Positions 37,041 through 48,596 of a DNA stretch of 64,000 bases are shown here, piece after piece. The notes beneath the pieces were generated by a model. It was not told the origin of the DNA. It worked only from the letters and a program-made list of their open reading frames with translations, and made no database searches. Position 1 is the stretch's first letter, and the number at the start of each line of letters is the position of its first letter. The position numbers and the translations under genes are program-made. Location of the stretch: positions 22,504,501 through 22,568,500 of the forward strand of contig JAYKKI010000006.1 of assembly GCA_039881145.1 (NCBI GenBank), in the 5' to 3' direction. Origin of the DNA: Druceiella hillmani. Its lineage: Eukaryota > Arthropoda > Insecta > Lepidoptera > Hepialidae.

Positions 37041-40000
37041 GCATACTGTGTCTTTTATATGTTAATAAACTCTCGTTCTTTTATCTGTGAAACAAATCGA
37101 TACTTAAACAATTTTCTTCCACGTTAATAGAACATATTACCGACTAAGAGTCTCCAAAAAAGTCTACAGTTCTTAAAAGAAATGAAAAGACTGTTCTCAT
37201 AACGCCGCTAGATGCCTTTACTTCCATTTGCTTAATTGCTGAATTTATATTAAGTCGAAATTAAATTTTTAATCGGATCAATTCGTGAGTGCACCAAGTA
37301 TGGAATAGGGGAACTGATTTTTTAGAACACGAAAATTAATTATACGACAACGAAATCGCAGAAACTAAATTTTGTATCATGATTGTTTATATACATATAA
37401 CAGATACTCGCAGTAGGAAAGTTGCACTCACGATCATCTCCGCATTAAAATTTCGCAGCATTTTTCATGTCGTTGGCAACGAGAGTTGTTTTTCTTGTTT
37501 GACTTTCCCAGCAACATTAGTATTTTTCGCTTACAATTTTCATTACTTTTTTCAATATTCGCCGCCATAAGGTACATAAAACAAAAATCATGAGAATTTA
37601 CGCAAAAATTTCCAATGTAGTGATGTAAAATACACTGCTTAAAACACAAGTTTATTGATCGTTTTGGTATTTCATTAAAAGCACTTGAACAGTGTAGGGG
37701 CATTCAATCAAGAGCGCTTTTTTCATTAATTTAAGTCTTTTATTATTTTTTTCTGCTTCTTTCCTAAATTTAACACAATTCTCTAGTGGGGTGACAAATA
37801 CATTTCTTAGAAGATATAAAACCATAATAATATACAATTAGAGCAAGTAGCGTATGTCAACATCGAATGTTATTTCTCTGTGTAAGACCTTTCTGATGGC
37901 TGCAAATTAATGGGAAATGACATTTTTTTATGTAATTAAATATTCAAGTTTGCATAAAACCAAATAAATGTTGAATTAAGCCTTTGATACATTATCAATC
38001 CTTCTAATGTAAACGAGATCACATGTATCAAACTTTTATAAATTGACTATTTGCAGCGTAAGTTTGTATGTATCTGTCTTTCTACCAAACAAACATTAAG
38101 GCTTGTTGTGGTTAATTTTATAACGCTGGCAAGGTTTCTTAAGCATCTTCGACAAGTTAAACAACATATTATTTAATTAAGTACCAAATTCATGCTTCTT
38201 ATTTGCATAATACGTATGGCCTTGTAATGAAAATTACTTTAACATGATATATTCATGGAATATTATCATTATAGTATATTTTTCTGGTGCAGCTACAATA
38301 AAAGTATTTATTATATAAAACGTATTTTAGCATACATTACTTTTGCTTGCGCTTAAAATAGTTAATTTGCAATAAAAAAATTATAAAATTATGTTTTATT
38401 GTGTGTCATTGAGAAGTGTTAATATTGTTGAATATTGCAAATGATTTAAAAGTAGTTCGACGCTATTAAATTTTCCATATTTTTCCTTTTTTTTATTTAA
38501 GTTAAGTGAATATTTCGCGAAACTAATTAAATTAAAAAATTCAATTATATTTTATAATTTATTACATTACGATATACATTTTCAGAGATTCGAATTAGCT
38601 TAATTTGCCTTACTAATTATGTCATTTTCATAAAACACGGTAAATAAAAAGTCGAACATGGAAATATAACATATCCAGTATAATAAGTCTACCTATCTTA
38701 GGCTAGGTCTACTAAGTAAAATGATGCTTAATGAATAAAACGACCTAAATTTTTCGAATCACTTCTTATACATCATATAAAATTTAGCCAAACTTCAGCT
38801 TCTATCAACTATAAAGCATCACGCATTTTGAGCACTATAGTTATACCTCATAATCCAATTTAATAGACAAAACATTGTGGTCAGTATTAGGCTACGGAAA
38901 AACGATAACATGTTCCATCGAGTGGAGTATTATAGGTCAGCGTAAAGAGCTGCGACGAGGGTGAAAAAATCTTATACACGAGTCAGCGATCGCCCGAAGG
39001 CGCTCCGTTTTATTAAAGTGATACTTTCCGCAAAATAAAAATTACGATAGGACACGTTTCGCCATGAACTGAATAAATTGAAGGCCACAATCAGGACTTA
39101 AAACACTTTATAAATAGCACCAATATATCACTCATTTTGAGACGACCAGTACTCTGTGCAGAGAGCGTTACTCCATTGTTCGATCATTGGATAATGAGAG
39201 ATAATGACCAATATATTTTTGTAATATTATCCTGGTCAACAAAACCATTCGGCATCAAAATTGCTGTTAAAAACTTCTTCCTAAATATTTTTCGACTGTA
39301 TTTGAAATCATTGTATTATCTGCAACATTCATACATAAATAGATTTTTAAGCCCATGAACTTAGCTCAAAGAATTCAAACCTTTAACAATTTCATTATTA
39401 ACTGCGATTACAGATTGAAAGTATTGCGTTAGCATCCAAGAGGGCTCAATGAAAGTTAGGGAAGGAGCGCGTTTTTGAAAGGAATGTCAGCAGGTAAATA
39501 TGAATCAAGTCTGAATCAGTGTGTGTGTGTATGTATGTAAGTACGTATATGCGTTTTCAAAGGCTTCTGAAATTTGAACGTAACATTCAAGTGTGGATTT
39601 GTAAGCAGTGAACAGTGAAATAAAAAAAATAAGTTTCTGATTTCGAAAATTCATTGCATACTTCAGTTATGCACCCAAAGATGTGATTTATTGGAATCAT
39701 AAAAATAACAATTTACTCGTATTGCTTCATCGATGGTCGCTATAGTCTTCCATTATATTTTGAAAAGTATTTTCAAAGATAATTATTTCTATGAAAACAA
39801 ATTTTTTTTACTACATTTTTAAATCGAATAAAAAATTGAAAATAATTTTTCTATGCCCCGTAAAGATTTATTACCTTATACAGACTTATGACTTGAAAAG
39901 ACTTGTAAGATCTGAAATAAAAAATGTGGGGTCCAAGTTTACCTCAGATGTTATTGCACCACTAACAATGTTATTACAGAAATAATATGCCCAGTTGTGT

Positions 40001-40084
40001 GAGTTTTCTGAAAGGCAGATATTCTCTAAATTCCTTACTATTTTCTACTGCATGTGCCCCACAAAAGTCAGCTAATAAAGACTT
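37041..40084. other. Unique A+T-rich DNA between the duplicated blocks
   Basis: No similarity to other parts of the window noticed and no gene recognised. A G+C-richer stretch at about 38930-39010 ('CAGCGATCGCCCGAAGGCGC') and the frame at 39137-39358 have no convincing identity. A GT-rich simple repeat lies at about 39520-39545. Confidence 0.45.
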
Positions 40085-40349
40085 AATAATATTTTGAAAC
40101 TGTCAAGTTAAAGTTTCAAATCAAAAATTCCCTATAAGTAAATATTTATAAATAGTGAATTGAGAAGTAAAATTATAAAATAAATCAAAGAATAATGGTA
40201 ACATATTGTAAAAAATCTGTCTAAAGATAAAATATCTTATTTTTAGCCGCCTTCGAATTCGAAAAAAAACAATTTTATTTGTCGGTTTAAAAATATTCAG
40301 TTACTTTTTAGTTCGTCCATCTGATTTCAATTTACTTTTATAATAAGTA

Positions 40350-40395
<46 letters not shown>

Positions 40396-40610
40396 GAAAT
40401 GTAGTAATGAAATTGACCCGTTTACTAACCTAATTATAAAACTTTACTTGTTTTTATTTTTTTCTTTTCAAAATATGAAATAAAAACATATTTACATACC
40501 CATTTCTATAGAAAGATGCAAAATTGAAACAACACAAACTTCTTTATAACTCGAAACTTCATATCATGTGAACGAATTTTCTCACGATATTGTGAGCCTT
40601 TCAACATCGG
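40085..40610 (+). repeat. Diverged repeat, partner at 13505-14160
   Basis: Landmarks shared with 13505-14160 include 'ACTGTCAAGTTAAAGTTT', 'TTTACTAACCTAATTATAAA' and 'GATGCAAAATTGAAACAAC'. An (AT)n tract (40352-40393) has expanded inside this copy. Confidence 0.65.
40352..40393. repeat. (AT)n microsatellite
   Basis: About 42 bases of uninterrupted AT, present in this copy of the repeat and not at the matching point of the 13.5-kb copy. Confidence 0.95.
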
Positions 40611-40954
40611 GAATTTTCTAAAAATATGAAAAAATCCCGCAAAACAATATGTCGAAAATATATCATCTTTGGTATTATTTCACATTTTAGCACGAATTCT
40701 ATCTCACCATATCCATTTTTGATCATATTTTTCATAATGGATTTTATAGGTATAATAAATTATTCATAGGTTTAATGAAAATCTTGAAACCTTACTTTCG
40801 AGTAATAATTACTTTTAAAATTAAAGGACTGAAATATTTTTCCAAAAGATCTGCAAAAAATTAGGTTAACTTTAAAAAATCGGAGAAAATATTAAACAAA
40901 TAATTAAAAAATTATTTAAATATAAGAGTTCCCGTCTTCATTAAAAATATAAAT

Positions 40955-41865
40955 GTCTTGTAATTTTATATTTTGCCATCGCAAAAATAGTTATCAGTAG
41001 TGTGAACTAAAATAATCATTTGGTAGCGCCACCTAAAAATTAATCCTCCCGCCTGCCTTCGCTTCCACTCTCACCATTCACACAGCCGATCCATTTGCGA
41101 TATACGCGCAGCCGCTGTTGCAACGTCGGCAGCGATCTGACTGCCGGGAGCGTCGGCGGCCGGCGAATGTCAACCGATATAATCTTTGCTTTCAAATAAT
41201 TTCAGTTCCCGGTGAATATGTAATTTGTTTTCACAATAAATAAATGACATGGATAAAATTTAGAATGATTGAAACTGGTTTAAAGTCTGAGTGCTTTTCT
41301 TGCGCGCAACTATACATTGGGCTGTTTAGAGTGGGAGCTCCAGAAAACCAATGGATTTCACTCCTACGAAAGAATAAAACTATATAATTTATAGATTTTA
41401 GTCGGTAAGTCTTGTGGGCAGGCCCACAAGACTTACCGACTAAAAAAAATGTTCAAATAAAAAATATAACAAAAGAAATGTATCAGTGAACGCAATAATA
41501 TTAAGAAAAGTCAAATATGTAAAAATAAACTAAGAAATCCTTTTTATTGTCCATTTATGTTAATGATTCTTACTATAAAAAAATGTTTGATGCAATAAGT
41601 GTTTTCTTTCACCTCAATATCCGTAGGAGTTCCTGAAAAATTGCATGAATTTTGTTACACGTTTTTAAAACGATCAAATATCAAAATTAGAAAAATAAAG
41701 CGGTAGTGACTTACTATTCTGTAAGAAAACTCGATCGCACCCGCGCTCCATAGCATCTCGCTCTATCTGCGATAATGCTGCTCTAGTGTGATTTCTCAGC
41801 TAGCTCCTGCTTTCTAGCGTGATTTAAAAATTTGTCATAAAAGTGACCGTCGATAAAAAAAGGAA
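40955..41865 (+). repeat. Module e, upstream of block B (G+C-rich core)
   Basis: Partner of 25255-26165. The core 41045-41170 is the most G+C-rich stretch noticed in the window ('CGCAGCCGCTGTTGCAACG', 'GGGAGCGTCGGCGGCCGGCG'). Strings shared with copy A include 'GAACTAAAATAATC', '.TTTGCGATAT', 'CCAGAAAACCAAT' and 'GTGACCGTCGATAA' (copy A: gcgtccgtcgataa). No ORF is conserved between copies. An LTR or other mobile-element regulatory end is possible; a CpG-rich promoter is the alternative. Confidence 0.7.
41396..41445. repeat. Perfect 24-bp inverted repeat, 2-base spacer
   Basis: Left arm 41396-41419 and right arm 41422-41445 ('GCCCACAAGACTTACCGACT' start) are exact reverse complements around AG. 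The right arm lines up with 'AAATCTTACTAATTAAAAA' in the sister copy (about 25716-25735), which has no left arm, so the left arm is the added one. The lack of any decay suggests a recent event. Confidence 0.95.
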
Positions 41866-42339
41866 ATTTTGCTTAGGGTTAAAACTATTGACTAAGATTA
41901 AATTTATTTCTTATCACTCATAAATAAGCGATATGAGGAAAGACATGGCTATAAAACTATTTAGAAACTAACAATATGTCAACTGTATTAAAACTTTTCC
42001 GCCATAGACATTTTATTACTTATGTATGGAATTCTTATTCCTTAAGTAAAAAAAGAGAATTTCCTTTTTACTCGTTACAGATTCCTTACTCTCTTTAATA
42101 GTTTACTTTCTTTTTCGTCGTGAAGCAATATTGATGAATTTTCAAGTAGCTCTCTATTTAGAAAAAAAAATAAATAAACCTAAATTATTTCAGTCACGGC
42201 GATAGCACGTGTACAAACAAATTAATTTCGCACTAAAAATTGAGAAAACGGTTATGAAAAATTAACACTCTATACGCTACAAATTAGAATAAAATGTGAC
42301 GTATGTTCTGTCTAGCACATAAGAAAAAAATGTAGTAAT

Positions 42340-43345
42340 ACAAAATTAAGAATAGAACTGCTAGTTATAACTACCTCTAAAGAAATTCTTAGCAATTCAG
42401 AAAGAAATTCTTAGAATTTTAAGTCTGCAAAATATGCAAAGGAAATAAAAATTATGTACTTTAATTATATCTTGTCTGCCCCTTTTTAAAAATCGACAAA
42501 AATTTTCTTTATTATTTACAGCACAACAAATTATGTTAATTTTTACAGTTTAATTATTTATTTTAGGAAACGAATCTTGTAAGAAATTTATTTGCGGAAC
42601 TGGTTCATAAAAATGGCCACTTTAATTAGTATTACAGATGGTGTGCAGAGGATATTCTATTCTTACTCAATTGGCTAATAAATTATTTGGTTAGCTCATT
42701 AGAACATGTTTTAGTTTTGTGTGATATTGTTACTTAAATATAATTTTATTTGGCAGAGTCTTCCGGAAAAATGAAAACCACCCAAGCACATGTCAACTCG
42801 CGTACTAGCGCTTCCGTAATTTTTAAGTATATGGTATGTATGTTATCAGCCAAAAATAACCATGACACACAGACAGACAATAGTATAGGAGATAGGTTTG
42901 AGATTTTTACTCAATTGAGCCAAATTACGCTTGATGTGAACACTTTTAAAACCATATAAATTTTCTTCAAAAGTTTCGGACAAAAATATATGATACACAT
43001 GGTATATTTTTATACTTCTTTCATATTCTGAAACTTTTGAAGAAAATACACATGGTTTCTAAACCGTGATATAAATGCAGACAGGCGGACAGATACTTAA
43101 ATATGAATACATAGATTCGTTCTTTACCATTATGTTAAAGAAATATAAAACAGAAGCTCTTGTAATAAGCAAAATTAATACTATGTCCTCCAATTGATAA
43201 ATAAAATTAATAAATTCAATTTTCTTCCTTGGCATAAAACATGTAACAAAACAGGGAATACAAATATTATATATAGTAATTAATATTTCTGAAAATTCAT
43301 TCCCAATTTAAATTTTCCAGGAAATGTTTTAGCAATCTATTCTAT
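42340..43345 (+). repeat. Module a, copy 3 (degraded TATA-like string)
   Basis: Counterpart of 21400-22260. The TATA-like string is changed to 'CATAAAAATGGCCACTTT' (42606-42623), which would weaken it as a promoter element. It retains 'CTTCCGGAAAAATGAAAACC', 'ACTCAATTGAGCCAAATTAC' and 'GCAGACAGGCGGACAGATAC'. The frame at 42750-42959 is not preserved in the other three copies. Confidence 0.8.
42961..43046. repeat. 20-bp inverted repeat, 46-base loop, copy-B specific
   Basis: 'TTTTCTTCAAAAGTTTCGGA' (42961-42980) pairs with 43027-43046 with one mismatch. It sits between 'AACACTTTTAAAAC' and 'GCAGACAGGCGGACAG', a site where module-a copy 1 has no such sequence. Confidence 0.85.
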
Positions 43346-43899
43346 TTATAGGAAGTGTTCAGAAATGTTTTAGTTCCAATCCATAATAAATGCACCGATG
43401 AAACCAGCAAGAATAATAATTAATAAATGAAATTATCTCAAAAATATACCTTATTTCGAAACATAGAAGAATTTTTCCTGTTATTAGTCTCAAAATTTCT
43501 TTGAAAGTAAAAAAAACAATATTAATCTTATATAGATCTAAATATGCAAATAATATAAATATGCATTTTTGTCCCTTAATTGTGCATATCGTCACAAAGT
43601 CAATTCTATTTTTGTCTGCCTTTATTAGCAGTTAAAAGAAATTTTTTTTGCCACCATCTGTTCGGAAAAAAATTTACGATAATTAAAAAAATAGTTACTA
43701 TCTCAGCTTATTGAATAAATAATCTCTAACAATATGTTAATAAATACGAATAATTTAAAAGTACACAAAATTTAAATGTTTATTTGTCTGTAATTACAGG
43801 TGCAATTTGAATATTTCAAATCGTCTATCAAACATTTTAAAAAATGCCAACACTCCATTTTGTCATATTTATAGATTCAAAATTTCAGGTGTTCACTAT

Positions 43900-44320
43900 C
43901 AAATCCCCACAAATTTGGCCTTGGATCACTCTTACTCTTCTTCTTCCTAAACATGGCGCTAAATTATGTGAGTATTTTCTACTGCTGAACACAGTTCACT
44001 CATAGATTACAAAAAAAAACAAATCCATGCCGTTTTCATTCGACGGCTTCCCGCAAACTTTTACTAAGCTATCCGTCTACCCATCGAGAGACCATCTATA
44101 CTACATTTTTTGGTACACGGTCGTCATTCGAAAAAAATTACAATTTCTGCAAGTTATATGACCTGCCCATTGCCCCTCCAGCTTACCATTTCTAAGTACG
44201 GAATATGTAGGTCGTAGAGAAATTACAAGCACAGATATTTTTCTTCATTTATTCATCACGTGTATTCCTAAACTTTGAAAGAAATATGATTTTAACGTCG
44301 AAAACACATCGTCGATTTAC
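43900..44320 (-). pseudogene. LINE reverse transcriptase C-terminus, broken (copy B, module 3)
   Basis: Similar to 30190-30580 and 51540-51930. It contains 'TCCGTCTACCCATCGAGAGA', 'TGGTACACGGTCGTCATTCG' and 'GACCTGCCCATTGCCCCTCC', whose minus-strand reading corresponds to the 'W(A)GH...RRxDxRW...PxxxxxVGRP' part of the LINE C-terminus. More decayed than the 51.6-kb copy. Copy A lacks it at the equivalent position. Confidence 0.7.
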
Positions 44321-44440
44321 GTTCTCGATAATCGTGTGGAAAATATGCTCATTTTCTCTATCATTATTTTATTCTTTCGTATCTTGTCTGTCAATGTCAA
44401 CACTTGAGGTATAAATTAAAGTCGAATATTTATATTTTAT

Positions 44441-44516
44441 ATTCAATAATTATACCCTGTTTTTTGTTGATATGATATATTCAATAATTATACCCTGTTT
44501 TTTGTTGATACTATAT
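44441..44516 (+). repeat. 38-bp tandem duplication
   Basis: Two adjacent 38-bp units (44441-44478, 44479-44516) starting 'ATTCAATAATTATACCCTGT', nearly identical and hence recent. The related sequence at about 18520-18560 has one unit. Confidence 0.9.
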
Positions 44517-44754
44517 AAAACTTGCCAAGTATGAGTGTAACTCGCACCACGAAGATCCCGTACATGTGTAAGATTTTATAAAAACTAAAGGATGCATTGT
44601 ATTTCTGTTCAACTATTTAAAAATACTGATATTACGCATTGTAAATGTATTGGCTACTATACATTTCACAGGCTTGAAAACATAAAATTTGGTTTTGGTT
44701 TAAATATTGGCAAATATTGACTTTTGCATAGACTTCTTTCAACCCAATTTTTTC

Positions 44755-45465
44755 ATACCTTTAGGTTCAGTAGTTTCGGAAATAAGGGGGGTAAGGGATA
44801 AATTTGTGCATATTTTTATTTCTGAAAACAAACACACTAACATAATGAAACATATTTTTGGGACTCTTATAATAAACTCTTTTAAAACCGCAACCCAAAA
44901 CATCCATAGTATTAAAAAAAAATTGAGAATTCAATTTGCCTTCGTTACATTGTTTTTCGAATATTTTTGAGCTCTAGCCGTTGAGATATTTGCGGGTTAA
45001 TATACTTTACTACCATGCCAACATTTTTAGTCTTTACGTCAAGTGATTTCTGAGCAAGCGGCTGTGACTGACTGACAGATGGACATGGAAGGTATTTTAC
45101 AAGAGTAATTTTTTTCTTTTTGAAATACGGGATCCTAAATGTCGACCAAAATTGTTTAATTGAATTATATTTGTTTTACTTTTTCCTTGAAACTTTAACA
45201 TTTTAAATTGTAAACACAAGACACAAGGTAAAAAAAAAATATTTCTTCGGTTGACTAAGAAGTATTATATAAAATAAATATCACAAAACTGTTTTAAAGT
45301 GCATTAATTCGTTAAAGGGTTCCTAAATTAATAAATCGCCCAAATCTTGATTCTGTTCTAAGTTTATATGGTAAATCCTCAACACGTAAATCCGAATTAT
45401 ATATTTTTAATTTTTCTGAAAAATTTACATTAAAATTGTATTTTAAGGTATAATTTCTGCATTAC
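44755..45465 (+). repeat. Dispersed repeat, family c, copy 3
   Basis: Counterpart of 22720-23445 and of 18790-19525. Contains 'AGGTTCAGTAGTTTCGGAAA', 'CATAATGAAACATATTTTTG', 'GGATCCTAAATGTCGACCAA' and 'AATCCTCAACACGTAAATCC'. The frame at 44707-44970 is not conserved in the other copies. Confidence 0.75.
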
Positions 45466-45984
45466 TAATTTCCTCTGTTTTACGTTATCTCCACAAAAAT
45501 TAATTTCCTCACAGAAATCCAGTGAATACCTATATTTATTTAGGCCCACTTATAAATTAATGGAAGACAGTGAAAATGCTGATATAAAGCACAAATACAT
45601 AAATAACAGAGTTAAGTGTTGAATACAAGTAAAATTTAACAATATAGTTTTAATAATATAGTTGCAATTTGCACTTGGCAAAGAGAACGACTTTGAGAAT
45701 ATAGTGGCAGATAGATCGCTAAATAGCAGTTATAAATATTTCTTGTCTTATGACTTAAATTTTCTGCTACATCCATAATGAGTAATAATTTCAATATACA
45801 AAAATAAACACTATTCATTAAATAAAACTCTATCTCCTAATAGAAGTCTCCGTATTTTATGAGTTAAAAATCAATTAGTGGTAAATTTAATTTAAAAGGT
45901 AAACACTATTTTTGTAACAATTATTACGTGAACTTCAATAACGTTTTTATGAAATATTTTTTCTAAATATTTTTAGTATCCCAT

Positions 45985-46075
45985 GTGTTTCAATATGCCA
46001 CCAATATCATTATTATTTTTTATTGTTGTTGTATTTTATTTCAACATGCCACCAATATCATCATTATTATTAATT
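45985..46075 (+). repeat. Local duplication specific to copy B
   Basis: 'ATGCCACCAATATCATTATT' (from about 45994) recurs as 'ATGCCACCAATATCATCATT' (from about 46044). Copy A (about 23913) has a single unit. The duplication explains the repeated FNMPPIS string in the small frames here, which are not genes. Confidence 0.8.
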
Positions 46076-46867
46076 TTCTTTTGGAGCCCAAATCAACTCT
46101 GGTCGCTCCGGCATGGAAAACAGACATATTTTCCCCTCTATATTTTCACCTCAAAAAGGATTACGTAGATGAAGTAAAATCCATCTAAATTTTTTTATAT
46201 CACATTTGTCCGTAAAAAAATAAAGTAACAATTTTATGTTACAAATGAAGAAAAATATTTTTTCTATAAATCTAAAATCTCCAAAATACATTATTCCTAT
46301 TAATTTGAAACGTAATTACAAAACATGCAACGTTAGGTAGTGCATTTAGTATTCTCATCAAACGAACAAAAGTGCGAAGGAAAGTCACTGGGCTCGTGGA
46401 GCGACACCGAATGTCTTAAGTTCAAAGAAGTTTTGTGACCTATTCTGTAACAACTATACGCCAAACTCTTATGTTCTAAATGGAAAAATTTTTCATAACG
46501 ACCAAAGAAAAACTTAAGGGTATTTATAATAAGGATAAAAATTGCCGCATACGTTCAACGAGAAAAATAAGTCAATAATAATAACTTCTGAAATAAAATC
46601 TGTTAAGTTACATCACTGATCATCCAAAGTGATATTCGTTTAGTTCTTTTTGAAACATTTGGCAAAGTTCAATCGTAATTTATGTTAATCTCTAATAATA
46701 GTGTTAGTTTTATGGAGCTATTTTGATAATAAATCATAAAATTAAAAAATTAAATATTTATATTAATAACCATATCGTACACACATTAGTTATACAAAAT
46801 TATTATTAAAATATCTCACCGTTTTTTTCCCTTTTCTATACAAGCTAAGACACGTGATTAAAAAAAA

Positions 46868-46970
46868 GAGTCGCAATATGTTTTATACACACTTATAAAA
46901 TTTTTAATATGTTTATAGTAATAATAAGTAGCAATATGTTTTATACACACTTATAATTATTACACACTTA
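46868..46970 (+). repeat. Local duplication specific to copy B
   Basis: 'TTTTATACACACTTATAA' occurs at about 46880 and again at about 46939, and 'TTACACACTTAT' a third time, where copy A (about 24605) has one unit. Confidence 0.8.
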
Positions 46971-47859
46971 TGAAACGCCCGCTGATAAAATTACCAAACA
47001 ATATTAAATTATAATTATTATAAAAGATCTCAAGACAAAAAATTCAGTAAGATAAAAATTAATAATACCAGTACAAAATATTATTATTTACAAAAAACTC
47101 CAGCCGGAAATTTCACACCCGGAGGCGAGACTTATAATAATATGTCATGTAATTAACTTGTTTGGGTACTCATATTTTTTAATTTACAGCTAAAAATATT
47201 CAATAATGAAAGTCTTATTTGGTTGATAATAAACCGTTTTGCAGTACACAATTTTGTTTCCAAAGGGTTCCAAGCTTTCAAAGAGATTGCTTAATTTTTT
47301 TTTGATTAGAATTCGTGATTATATCACTTTGAAATGCCTATCGGTGATTTCGTTTTATTAAAATTTGTTTATTACTATCTATCTGATTATATCATCTATA
47401 TAAAAGGAGAAAAAGCTATTTTAGTAAAACGTTTTCACATATGTCGTGCATATATCATATCCTTACTCTAAAATATAACATACCAATCCATTAAATTTTC
47501 AAAAGTTATTCTATGACTACATAACACAACACAAACTGCGTTTTAGCTGATAAGCGGGTAAACATTTATAATAATTGTATATATATAAGTTATTATACAA
47601 TCGTTTACAATAATAACGCATAAAAACTGTTATATTATGGAGGAGCTGGATAGCGAAAGGAGTTGAAATGATGGAAGTCGGTAAAAATACCCAAATTTTA
47701 CAAAGAGATTCCGCATTATGCGACACAATAAGTTGGAGTTTTTACAGTATTTTTTAGTAATTTATATGAAAACCTATCACTGTAATATGAGGAGAAGTCA
47801 GGAGACTATGTAGGCTAATTTCATGCATAGATATCTCTAAAAGTAAATAAATAAAAAAA

Positions 47860-48480
47860 TATATGAACATTTAACCGCAAGAAAGTTTTTTACTAAGCTG
47901 ATACACCAAGATTTACCGTAAGCGAAAAAATATCGTCGCGTAGATTGAAGTCGCAAAATGATAGAAAACTCAATGAAATTCACTCAAATGCTACATTCGA
48001 TATATAAATAGTGACGAAAACTGAATGTACTATTACGAACCCGAACCTAAGAGGTAATTCACTTAGTGGGTATTTCCTTCTTAACCCTTAAGAGCCTAAA
48101 GAGACAAAGAATGGACAAAGTGCTGGAAAGAGATAGTCGCCTCGTTCTTCAGACAGACAGATTATTAAACAATAATTCTTCTAGAAAATAGAAAAATCAT
48201 TACCGCAGACTAGTATAACAGCAATTATTCGCGTGTTACTTCAGAGAAATTTCCATTTATTCCTAAGAATAAAAGATGAAATGTGAGAAATACGATCCTC
48301 GAGCGCTGAATATGCAGTAACTACCTTTGGAAATGCAGTTGGATAGAAATCGTAAAAGAGAGAGCTGACAGATTTTCTGATTGATTACATAGAAAGAAAC
48401 AATGCTTGTAGTGCCATTGAGAATATACTCAAAAACAATAAATTATAAATTTGCCAGTTGATTCCATTTTTTACATACTA
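47860..48480 (+). pseudogene. mariner transposase relic (family 1), copy B
   Basis: Second copy of the relic at 20230-20960. 'KKFFTKLIHQDLP' then 'AKKYRRVD' and 'RKMIENS' (about 47880-47985) aligns with the 'KLCTRWIPHDL..DWCREMLENS' region and with the mariner linker. It starts within the linker, so the N-terminal DNA-binding domain is missing. Later shared strings are 'TGAGAAATACGATCCTCGA' and a 'TGTGAGAAATACG' block near 48279. Many stops; not functional. Confidence 0.6.
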
Positions 48481-48546
48481 AAAAATTTGTCGAAATTACT
48501 GGAAAATGGCACAACTAATTTTAGTAAAAATTAATGATTATGAATT

Positions 48547-48596
48547 ACGGAGATAATCTTTACAACGGAGATAATCTTTACAACGGAGATAATCTT
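48547..48596 (+). repeat. 18-bp tandem repeat, 2.8 copies
   Basis: Unit 'ACGGAGATAATCTTTACA' at 48547-48564 and 48565-48582, then a partial third to 48596. The units are identical. The related sequence at about 20980-21000 has a single unit. Confidence 0.95.

Noticed and set aside
39000..39358. Possible mariner pieces: 'RHELNKL' near 39060 and 'PLFDHWIMRDNDQYI' at 39177-39221 against 'PHELxxxxK' and 'PFLDRIVTGDEKWI'.
   Set aside because: Only a few positions match and no HDNA or APSDY block follows; too weak to call.
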